Assembly: GCA_000171835.1 (NCBI GenBank)
Contig: ABHC01000032.1
Span: 1-44,235 of the forward strand
Reading direction: 5' to 3'
Source of the DNA: an alpha proteobacterium BAL199
GTDB taxonomy: Bacteria; Pseudomonadota; Alphaproteobacteria; Thalassobaculales; Thalassobaculaceae
Length of the DNA stretch: 44,235 nt
The first letter of the stretch is position 1. The number at the start of each line of letters is the position of its first letter. Below, piece by piece: positions 36,901 through 42,954 of this stretch. Below the pieces are notes generated by a model that saw nothing but the letters and a program-made list of their open reading frames with translations, was not told the DNA's origin and searched no databases. The position numbers and the translations under genes are program-made.

Positions 36901-37377
36901 CTGCGATTGCGGCTCGGTGTCCTCGCTGCGGTTCAGGCGCTTCGGGCTTATCGCGACCAGCATCGCGGCTCGATGATGACGCGCGCCTCGGAGGCGTTTC
37001 GAACCATCAGCCGGTCATCCTACACCGGTCTCGCCACCCAACCCGACGACGACCGGGAGATCCTGGTCGCCTTGTCGTCCGATGGAGGCTCGAAGGTGGC
37101 GTCCGAGCTATCCAAGGGCACGCGGTTCCAGCTTTACCTGGCCTTGCGCGTCGCCGGGTATCACGAGTTCGCCCGGACCCGACGCCCGGTGCCGTTCGTC
37201 GCCGACGACATCATGGAGACCTTCGATGACTTCCGAGCCGAAGAGGCCTTTGGGCTGTTCGCAGGGATGGCGGAGGTCGGCCAGGTCGTCTACCTGACGC
37301 ACCACCGTCACCTGTGCGCGATCGCGCAGAAGATCTGTCCTGGCGTAAGGGTACATGAACTCGACGGCGTTCGATGA
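33901..37377 (+). CDS. SbcC/YhaN-like SMC-type ATPase
   Basis: This roughly 1158-residue protein is the ATPase partner of the nuclease above. An N-terminal P-loop GPNEAGKST (36-44) is followed by long charged coiled-coil segments, and the C-terminal head has the signature LSKGTRFQLYLALR, Walker B PFVADDIMETFDD, and the switch His in YLTHHRHL. It lacks an obvious zinc hook but has CARCWL mid-chain. The ATG overlaps the nuclease stop (TGATG); a TTG one codon upstream is also possible. The pair resembles B. subtilis YhaO-YhaN and the ancestral Mre11-Rad50 complex. Confidence 0.93.
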   Translation: MRLRRLNLERYGRFTDHCIDFGERPEGGPDLHIIYGPNEAGKSTALNAFLDLLFGIEPRSRYNFIHPYPTMRIGASLELSTGVRDLARVRRGLLDGQDQAIADGVILGELGGINRDAYRAMFSLDDETLEAGGESILASKGELGQLLFSASAGLAEMSRSLTGLRGEADGFYKFKARSGELSDLKKELAGLKDERDRIDTLASEYARLTEVRDRTSGLYDEAIADRGRVRTRMDDIQRHLNALPRLTALRTLREQLAPLEGLPEVPFGRREALPDLQKEDVSLATRAAGIDADIGRMSGELDAVVLDEPALEVAERLEGLSLLKSRHETADKDLPDRRLKLGEIKRSIAGLLARLGRPDEEDPHRLVLAASSVGILRDLIETRSGIQAAVDAATAELSQAGERQHEAEAAIRAAGGDIGTTEAGRPGLGLLAGTVATLRSGDHAARRREASRSIDARKESLAERRASLRPWQGSADDLSALAVPSVDALERIGATLTTSSEQMALQSGAVDRLDRERRRLEAEITAMKTVAGVVTDGEAAEVRAERERTWAEHRRCLDAESADLFETAMRRDDFVAEGHLRHGKEAAELQQSLRRLAVLDEDLRQAREQLVEATGRWQAALDELAATIATLSPALSGGMTIAELEAWLGLRDRALEARTELKQAERTLRDADAGAETARTTLRTAMDTAGLSYDEAADYAALMALAQRALDRETSLEGLRSAVKVSTADVKTREKAFEKAATADEDWQANWVQACARCWLGEEGATPALSTVREVLEVLAALMPALELRSGLGDRIAKMEDDQAAFDAEVTGIATAIELPVEGVAPLRLAGLIQARVQEARDAVSAALAMRRSLEEVHERRRVISEELTVHQARTVEMTTFFSVDTLAEVARKTQESELKSGLSAQVEAAEQEILEAVRVGSIAEAEIVLDTADRSGLEAELSQLQSRFEDKDQRARDLFAERREAEGRIEAVGGDDAVARIEERRRTALLEIEERAERYLRLRLGVLAAVQALRAYRDQHRGSMMTRASEAFRTISRSSYTGLATQPDDDREILVALSSDGGSKVASELSKGTRFQLYLALRVAGYHEFARTRRPVPFVADDIMETFDDFRAEEAFGLFAGMAEVGQVVYLTHHRHLCAIAQKICPGVRVHELDGVR

Positions 37378-37733
37378 AGGCGCTCACGGCGGATTACTCA
37401 GACGTCCAGTCGTCTGCTGGCGCGGTGCTCGACGCCAGCGGGCGTCCTCAAGCCGCATTCTCTGGCTCGTCGTAGCGACAACCTGCAACTACGGGGCGGG
37501 CGATGCACCGGAAGCAGTTCTCCGAGGCATGTCAAGGCGGCCTTTCGTGATTGCTTCCATCAGACCGTTTCACCTTCCGGTTGGACTGGAGTCCGAATAA
37601 CCTGTCGTCAATCAGGGGCGGTTCCGCCATTCAAACGGCAAGCGTCATTCAAAATGTGCACCGGGAGCCTGCGTCGCAAGACCAGTCGGCCTCGGAGGCG
37701 ACAAGAACACTCGATTCTGGAGGGAGGGATGTG
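37378..37733. other. Intergenic region (356 bp)
   Basis: Short open frames cross this gap but none has both a good ribosome site and protein-like composition. Directly before the next gene, GGAGGGAGG (37719-37727) is a strong ribosome site. No RNA gene or mobile-element end was recognised. Confidence 0.5.
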
Positions 37734-38804
37734 ATGGCTGACAACATCAAGTGTCTGATTATGGGGGCGTCATACGGATCGCTGTTGGGGACCAAGCTGG
37801 CTCTGGCGGGCCATGACGCGACGTTGATCTGCCTGCCTGCCGAGGCAGATCTGATCAATGCCGAGGGCGCCATCGTCAGGATGCCGGTCAAGAACCGCGA
37901 GGGCCTGGTCGAGGTCAACACCAAGACCTTGCCCGGCAAGCTGACTGCCGCCGGAACCGGCGACGTCGATCCCGCGGATTTCGACTTGGTGGCGCTGGCG
38001 ATGCAGGAGCCCCAGTTCCGCTCGTCCGGCGTGCGAGAGTTGCTGGACGCGGTGGCGAAGTCCCGCAAGCCCTGCATGTCGATCATGAACATGCCGCCGC
38101 TGCCTTACCTGAAGCGAATTCCCGGCCTGGACGCCGGAGCCTGCCGTGACAGCTACACCGACGCCAGTGTCTGGGACAGCTTCGATCCTGCCAGCATGAC
38201 CCTGTGCAGCCCGGACCCTCAGGCGTTCCGTCCTCCCGAGGAGAAGGTCAATGTGCTGCAGGTCCGGCTGCCGACCAACTTCAAGTCGGCGAGCTTCGAC
38301 TCCCCGAAGCACACCGCGATCCTGCGGCGGCTGCAGGCCGATATCGAGGCGGCCCGGTTCGACCCAGGCGATGGCCCATTGGACCTGCCGGTCAAGCTGA
38401 AGGTCCACGACTCGGTGTTCGTGCCGCTGGCCAAGTGGAGCATGCTGCTGGCTGGCAATTACCGCTGCGTCCAGAAGGACGGCATGCGCCCGATCAAAGA
38501 GGCGGTGCATTCCGACCTGGAGGCGACCCGCTCGGTCTACGAATGGGTGGTCGATCTGTGTCAGTCGCTCGGCGCCGATCCGGCCGACATGGTGCCGTTC
38601 GAGAAGTACGCCAATGCCGCCCTGTCGCTGGGCAGCCCGTCCTCCGCGGCGCGAGCGCTGGCCGCCGGTGCCACGAACATCGAGCGGGTCGACCGGTTGG
38701 TGCAGACCATCGCGGCCCAGAAGGGGAAGCGCAACGAGGTGGTGGACCATACCGTGGCGCTGGTTGACGGCTGGCTTGAGGCCAACCGTGCCAAGGCGAC
38801 CTGA
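37734..38804 (+). CDS. Ketopantoate-reductase-like dehydrogenase
   Basis: This 356-residue protein resembles 2-dehydropantoate 2-reductase (ApbA/PanE) in its N-terminal Rossmann region: CLIMGASYGSLLGTKLALAGHDATLICLP, ending strand 2 as in that family. The nucleotide loop reads G-A-S-Y-G-S instead of GxGxxG. A helical C-terminal half with KWSMLLAGNYRC and DMVPFEKYANAALSLGSPSSAARAL corresponds to the substrate-binding part, where SM and a long dimer helix are expected. The start is chosen because GGAGGGAGG precedes the overlapping GTG/ATG at 37731/37734. A longer frame begins at 37551 but has no ribosome site. The substrate may not be ketopantoate. Confidence 0.72.
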   Translation: MADNIKCLIMGASYGSLLGTKLALAGHDATLICLPAEADLINAEGAIVRMPVKNREGLVEVNTKTLPGKLTAAGTGDVDPADFDLVALAMQEPQFRSSGVRELLDAVAKSRKPCMSIMNMPPLPYLKRIPGLDAGACRDSYTDASVWDSFDPASMTLCSPDPQAFRPPEEKVNVLQVRLPTNFKSASFDSPKHTAILRRLQADIEAARFDPGDGPLDLPVKLKVHDSVFVPLAKWSMLLAGNYRCVQKDGMRPIKEAVHSDLEATRSVYEWVVDLCQSLGADPADMVPFEKYANAALSLGSPSSAARALAAGATNIERVDRLVQTIAAQKGKRNEVVDHTVALVDGWLEANRAKAT

Positions 38805-38865
38805 TGCCGTCTGACCGACGTGCCAACGCCGAAGGTGCAACGGCTGCCTGAAGCATCGTGGGCGA

Positions 38866-38895
38866 GGGGCGGCATCGCCGATCAGATGCCGCCCC
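38866..38895. terminator. Stem-loop between convergent genes, probable terminator
   Basis: A perfect 11-bp stem (GGGGCGGCATC / GATGCCGCCCC) with an 8-base loop lies between the ketopantoate-reductase-like gene (ending at 38804) and the convergent DctP fragment (ending at 38962). It lacks a clear T-run on either strand, so factor-assisted or bidirectional termination is more likely than classic intrinsic termination. Confidence 0.5.
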
Positions 38896-38961
38896 CTGTC
38901 CCAGTCCAATTCAATCCCCGCGGACCAGTCCCGGTGGGCCAGGTCCCGGGCACCCGTACGG

Positions 38962-39573
38962 CTATGGTTTGGAGTGCTTCGTGACCAGGGCTCGTGCGTC
39001 CTCAACCAGGATCTTGGCGTCGATGCCCTGGCCGGCCATTTCCTTGACCCAGCCGTCGACGATCTTGGCGGATGCGCTCTGCCAGCGCTTTGTCTCGGCG
39101 GCGTCGAGCACGATGATGTTGTTGCCGGCGGCCGCGGCCTTCTTGCGACCGACCACGTCGCCGCCGTCCATCGCCCGGCCGGCCCATGCGGCTGCCTCGA
39201 TGCCGGAGTTGTCGTCGATCACCTTCTTCAGATCAGCCGGCAGCCGGTCGTAGCTGGCCTTGTTCATCAAGAATCCGAAGGTGGCGGTGTAGAGGCCGTA
39301 CTCTCCGGTGAACTCCGTATGGTTCTTCACCAACTCGCTCATCTTCAGCGGCAGGGTGATCTCCCAGGGGATAACGGCACCATCGATCACGCCCTTGGAG
39401 ACCGCTTCGGGGACCGCCGGAACCGGCATCCCGACCGCCACACCGCCGAGCTCGTCCAGCATCGTGGTGATGATCCGGGTAGGCCCGCGCAGCTTCATGC
39501 CGCTGAGATCTTCGAGCTTGACGGTCTGGCTGATGGAGCTTTTCGTTGGGTTAGTCGTTTTTGTGATTTTCAT
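38962..39573 (-). pseudogene. TRAP DctP-type binding protein, C-terminal remnant fused to an island-derived start
   Basis: The reading frame encodes about the last 190 residues of a DctP-family receptor, including VKLEDLSGMKLRGPT, PVPAVPEAVSKGVIDGAV and the FGFLMNKASYDRLPADLKKVIDDNSG segment. The signal peptide and first ligand-binding lobe are missing. Upstream of about 39540 the base composition changes sharply from GC-rich to AT-rich, and the frame continues into MKITKTTNPTKSS, starting at ATG 39573 with GAGGT upstream. The chimera is open but cannot be a secreted receptor. No TRAP permease is adjacent. The island has cut the gene. Confidence 0.8.
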
Positions 39574-39712
39574 TCGTACCTCTATTTTCGTAATCGTAAT
39601 AAATCTCCAGAATGCGCTTTGAGATATCAGAGATCCCTGGCTCATCCAGCAATATGTTTTTCAGAAGTTGAATTTCTTCAGATTTGCTTAGGAGTAAGGT
39701 TGAGTTTTTAAT
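39551..39712 (-). CDS. Possible 53-residue island protein without a canonical start
   Basis: In the AT-rich segment the minus strand has an open frame of protein-like composition: KNSTLLLSKSEEIQLL, then NILLDEPGISDISKRILEIYYDY, ending NENHKND and TAA at 39551. There is no ATG, GTG or TTG at its head; ATT at 39712 lies after AGGA. The end overlaps the MKITKTTNP start in another frame, as in coupled genes. Family unknown; it could be a remnant with a lost start. Confidence 0.25.
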   Translation of the reverse strand: MKNSTLLLSKSEEIQLLKNILLDEPGISDISKRILEIYYDYENRGTNENHKND

Positions 39713-39959
39713 GACGTTATCCTTTATAAATAGTGATTAATGAATTAAGTAACTCGCTTTGCTCGTTACTCAATACTTCGTACTCTAGGTAATGTATTTG
39801 TAAGATAAATTATTTCATCAAAAAGAATACATACCTATGTATAATATGGATTCCTGAAACAAGAATAGGAAATAAAAATATTTTTCAATTCCTCCAATAT
39901 CTGTATGACAGTTTGTATAAATAGGTAAGACAGACAATTTATTACGAGAAGAATTTTAT
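39646..39959. other. AT-rich intergenic segment of the island
   Basis: This stretch is strikingly AT-rich compared with the rest of the window. It holds the head of the 53-residue ORF on the minus strand, a 6-bp stem-loop (AGTAAC/GTTACT, 39748-39770), and a TATAAA (39916-39921) about 40 bases before the next ATG that could be a -10 element without a clear -35. Nothing else was recognised. Confidence 0.5.
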
Positions 39960-40274
39960 ATGAATACATTTATGAAGGACGTATTGGAGCTATTGCTTTC
40001 CTGGTTTGAAGAGGGCGATTTCGATGGGCAGCGCGATGCCGATATCGTAGAGCGTTTCAATGAGGAAGGCTTCAAAACGGAGCGTGGAAGAGCCTGGACC
40101 GTCGAGAACTGGCGGAAGTTTCGTGATCGGCTTCGCATTGACGATGAGACAGGGAAGCCAGCCGAGACGCGCGTTCAGCGATCACGGATTCTCGAACGAG
40201 CGGGCTTACATATGACAAGCGCTCGGGATGATCTGGGGTATCAGAGAATAGAATACCCACGCTGCCGAAGCTGA
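39960..40274 (+). CDS. Small protein resembling part of a serine-recombinase 'Recombinase' domain
   Basis: This 104-residue protein contains DADIVERFNEEGFKTERGRAWTVENWRKFRDRLRI (about 28-62), which resembles the Recombinase domain that follows the catalytic domain in large serine recombinases (pattern: I..LNE.G..T.RG..WT...V...L). The catalytic resolvase domain is absent, and the protein is far too short to be a recombinase. It could be a remnant or a small DNA-binding protein. AGAAGAA upstream is a fair ribosome site. The base composition is intermediate between the AT-rich flank and the chromosome. Confidence 0.45.
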   Translation: MNTFMKDVLELLLSWFEEGDFDGQRDADIVERFNEEGFKTERGRAWTVENWRKFRDRLRIDDETGKPAETRVQRSRILERAGLHMTSARDDLGYQRIEYPRCRS

Positions 40275-40280
40275 GTTTCG

Positions 40281-40425
40281 GTGTTAGTACGAGCCGGGGA
40301 ACCCGCCTTGAGCGACAGCCGTAATCCGCTCATTGAGGCTGTTTCGGACCCGAAACCAGCGGATCGGCAGACGATCATCGATAGGCTTCAGCGCCTACCA
40401 GGGAACCAGCGAACCACTTTGCTTC
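40281..40425 (+). pseudogene. Small reading frame interrupted by the IS630-family element
   Basis: A GTG-started frame begins 7 bases after the preceding stop and runs 48 codons (ending GNQRTTLL) to the IS630 left end at CTAG. Rejoining the flanks at one CTAG gives five more codons and TAA, for about 54 residues. No family is recognised, and the ribosome site is weak, so it may not be a gene. Confidence 0.2.
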
Positions 40426-41507
40426 TAGTGGATAGAATCCAACACTTGGTGCCCACGCCTGACGGCGGCGATGATTTTGTCGGGATCGGCTGTCCAGTTG
40501 AAGGGCTTCGGATCTGAGGCGTTGTGCTCGTCGAGGAAGCGGTTGATGGCGGCCTGGAGGTCGGCGACAGAGCGGAAGACGCCGCGCTTGAGGCGGCGCT
40601 TGGCGAGCCTGGCGAAGAAGCCTTCGACGGCGTTGAGCCAGGAACATGAGGTCGGCACGAAGTGGAAGGTCCAGCGGGGATGGCGGTGCAGCCAGGCGCG
40701 GACCTTGGGGTGCTTGTGGGCGGCGTAGTTGTCGAGGACGGCGTGGATCACCTTGCCGGCCGGAACCTGGGCCTCGATGTGGTTGAGGAAGCGGATGAAC
40801 TCCTGGTGGCGGTGACGCTGCATGTTGCGGCCGATGACGGTGCCGTCGAGCACGTTGAGGGCAGCGAACAAGGTGGTGGTGCCATGGCGCTTGTAGTCGT
40901 GGGTCATGGTGCCGGCGCGGCCCTTCTTCAGCGGCAGGCCGGGCTGGGTGCGGTCGAGCGCCTGGATCTGGCTCTTCTCGTCGACGCTGAGCACGATGGC
41001 GTGGGCCGGCGGGTCGACATAGAGCCCGACCACGTCGCGCAGCTTGGTCACGAACTCCGGGTCGTTCGAGAGCTTGAACTGCCGGATCCGATGCGGGGCC
41101 AAACCGTGAGCACGCCAGATCCGCTGCACCGAACTAACCGAGATGCCGGTCTGTGCCGCCATCGTTGCGGCGGTCCAGTGGGTCGTCTCGCCGGGCGGAT
41201 CGGTCAGGGTCAGGGCGACGACGCGCTCGGCCACCGAGGGGTCCAGCGGCGGGATCCGCGACGGGCGCGTCTTGTCCCGCAGCAGCCCGTCCACGCCTTC
41301 GGCGGCGAAGCGCTCCTGCCAGCGCCAGACCGCCGTCTTGGCGACCCCGGCCTCGCGCATGATCGCGTTGGTGCCCAGGCCCGCGGCGGTGAGCAGCACG
41401 ATCCGGCAGCGCCAGACGTGCTTTTGCGGGCTGTTGCGGTCCGCCACGATCGCCTCCAGGCGGGCGCGATCGGCGGTACTGACGGTGAAGCTGATCCCGG
41501 TGCGCAT
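40425..41507 (-). CDS. IS630-family transposase
   Basis: This 360-residue transposase has an N-terminal helix-turn-helix region (AGVAKTAVWRWQERFAAEGVDGLLRDKTRPSRIPPL) and an IS630-type DDE catalytic domain: VLSVDEKSQIQALDRTQPGLPLK, then VIHAVLDNYAAHKHPKV, and SWLNAVEGFFARLAKRRLKRG. ATG 41507 (MRTGISF) is taken as the start; a GTG at 41522 is in frame. The C-terminus VLDSIH and its stop are encoded by the terminal inverted repeat and target. The frame is intact. Confidence 0.93.
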   Translation of the reverse strand: MRTGISFTVSTADRARLEAIVADRNSPQKHVWRCRIVLLTAAGLGTNAIMREAGVAKTAVWRWQERFAAEGVDGLLRDKTRPSRIPPLDPSVAERVVALTLTDPPGETTHWTAATMAAQTGISVSSVQRIWRAHGLAPHRIRQFKLSNDPEFVTKLRDVVGLYVDPPAHAIVLSVDEKSQIQALDRTQPGLPLKKGRAGTMTHDYKRHGTTTLFAALNVLDGTVIGRNMQRHRHQEFIRFLNHIEAQVPAGKVIHAVLDNYAAHKHPKVRAWLHRHPRWTFHFVPTSCSWLNAVEGFFARLAKRRLKRGVFRSVADLQAAINRFLDEHNASDPKPFNWTADPDKIIAAVRRGHQVLDSIH

Positions 41508-41579
41508 GCCCCAGACTCGCACGCCACCGAACCCGCGGGAATCCTGAGCGGGATTCTAATGTCGGATTTTATCCACTAG
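40425..41579 (-). mobile_element. IS630-family insertion sequence
   Basis: The element lies between CTAG at 40425-40428 and CTAG at 41576-41579, giving the TA target duplication typical of the family. The inverted ends read CTAGTGGATAGAATCCAACA and CTAGTGGATAAAATCCGACA. The size is about 1.15 kb with one transposase gene. The stop codon of the transposase (TAG) is formed by the terminal target bases. The ends resemble those of the 96-bp MITE copies. Confidence 0.92.
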
Positions 41580-41656
41580 TAACGACGAATTCATAATCAG
41601 AAGTGTCCTTTTTTTTCGACTGGATGATTGATGACAGGCGTCAAACTCGATAGACG

Positions 41657-41756
41657 CTAGTGGTGGGAATCAGACAGATGAAACCCGTGCATCAGCAAAC
41701 GCATGGCGGAAATCTGCCGATCCAGACGGACTCACCCGTTTGATTTTCACCACTAG
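41657..41756 (+). mobile_element. MITE-like 96-bp element, copy B (intergenic)
   Basis: This copy is identical to copy A (10778-10877) over 100 bases except for one base (GGACTCACC here versus GGATTCACC), and in the opposite orientation. It is bounded by CTAG at 41657-41660 and 41753-41756. It lies 78 bases from the IS630 right end and about 25 bases upstream of the lipoprotein ATG. No gene reads through it here, although its one frame is open. Confidence 0.82.
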
Positions 41757-41780
41757 AAACTAACCGTCAAGGAGATCGTT

Positions 41781-42407
41781 ATGTGGAAGCAGCTATCAAT
41801 CGTTCTGGCGATTAGTATTGGTCTCATCGGCTGTAAGGCGGATGAGCTAGAGATAAGCATAAAAACCAACGATCTAATCTCCGTTCGAAATGGCGGTAGT
41901 GAGGTAGCAGAGTTTGAAGCAGTATTTTCAATGGTAATGGAGCTCGATAATGAGAGCCGCGCATTAGTTAATGCCTTAAAAAATATTTTAGTGAAATATG
42001 TTTATATTAATGATTTTGAAATAAAAACAACCGACATGGGATTTTCGCTGACAATTGAGGGCGAAATTCCTGTGAAACGCGGTGGAAGTTCTGACGCAGC
42101 ATACTTCATATCATTAGAACCTTCTGACGTCATTGATGGAATGACGCAGGTTCAATTGAAGACAGGGCAAAAATTTGAGCAAATGAATAGTGAGATGATG
42201 GCGCTAAACATCATGCTGGCGCCTGATGCGTTTCATCCTACTCGTTTTCGTCTGCGTGGAGATAACAACATCGAGGTACTGGCTCCTGCCGTACAGGTCG
42301 ATGGGCGAGACTATCTGATGTGGCGAGGACGCGTCGGAGATCGGTTGTCGCTCTCGTTTTCAGGCGGGGCGTATGATCGAACTGGAGCTGGGTTCTTCTT
42401 CCGATAA
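41781..42407 (+). CDS. Predicted lipoprotein of unknown function
   Basis: This 208-residue protein has a lipoprotein signal: MWKQLSIVLAISIGLIGC with the lipobox L-I-G-C (Cys18), followed by KADE. The rest is beta-rich without cysteine or membrane segments, and the C-terminus (RVGDRLSLSFSGGAYDRTGAGFFFR) ends in an aromatic run somewhat like outer-membrane or phage-related surface proteins. I do not recognise the family. AAGGAGA at good spacing is a strong ribosome site. Base composition is clearly more AT-rich than the chromosomal genes, fitting island cargo. Confidence 0.8.
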   Translation: MWKQLSIVLAISIGLIGCKADELEISIKTNDLISVRNGGSEVAEFEAVFSMVMELDNESRALVNALKNILVKYVYINDFEIKTTDMGFSLTIEGEIPVKRGGSSDAAYFISLEPSDVIDGMTQVQLKTGQKFEQMNSEMMALNIMLAPDAFHPTRFRLRGDNNIEVLAPAVQVDGRDYLMWRGRVGDRLSLSFSGGAYDRTGAGFFFR

Positions 42408-42530
42408 TACCCGAGCCAGTCGACCCTGATCGTTAGATAACACGTCTTTTCTAACATCGCATGGCTAAGTGATTGAACTGACTCGGTTCGCGTCTCTCGC
42501 TGTATGGGCGGTATTGGTTTGCTGGTTAGA

Positions 42531-42550
42531 AAATCATGATATCATGATTT
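42531..42550. promoter_or_regulatory. Perfect 20-bp palindrome upstream of the integrase, possible operator
   Basis: AAATCATGAT followed directly by ATCATGATTT forms a perfect 20-bp palindrome 23 bases upstream of the integrase ATG. It lies where a promoter or operator would be expected. It has no loop, so it is not a hairpin terminator; a dimeric regulator site is the simplest reading. The binding protein is unknown. Confidence 0.45.
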
Positions 42551-42573
42551 ATCTAATGATTACGGAGGCTTAG

Positions 42574-42954
42574 ATGGCTCTCGGCAAACAAGCTAAGACA
42601 CTGACGGACGTTCAGCAGCGGGCGGTTCTCGCGTATCTCGACACTACGATGGACGCGAAGCGGAACAGGGTGATGTTTCTGCTCTCGGTCGACGCCGGAT
42701 TGCGGGCGAAAGAGATCGCGCTTCTGGAGTGGTCGATGGTCACGGACTCAGCCGGTGATCTGACGGATGAGATCCGGCTCGAGGATCGGTCATCGAAGGG
42801 GCGTTCCGGCGGCGTCGTGTTCATGAGCAAGCGGCTTCAGGCAGCTCTGGCGATCTATGCGGCTGATCAGAGCTTGAATGGGACGGTGATCAAGTCTCAG
42901 CGACGGCGATGGATGTCGGCTCAGGTCGTCACGAATTGGTTCTTCAAACTTTAG
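42574..42954 (+). pseudogene. Tyrosine recombinase (integrase) truncated by ISL3-family insertion
   Basis: The intact beginning (MALGKQAKTLTDVQQRAVLAYLD) and RNRVMFLLSVDAGLRAKEIALLEWSMV match the N-terminal part of the catalytic domain, with the Arg of GLRAKEIA. The DRSSKGRSGGVVFMSKRL region corresponds to the strand carrying the catalytic Lys. The frame then enters the ISL3 end and stops after SAQVVTNWFFKL; the HxxR, His and Tyr motifs are missing. GGAG precedes the ATG. The stop TAG (42952-42954) overlaps the IS end by one base. The protein cannot be active as an integrase. Confidence 0.75.

Noticed and set aside
40471-41579. Plus-strand ORFs inside the IS630 element
   Set aside because: They are antisense to the intact transposase.
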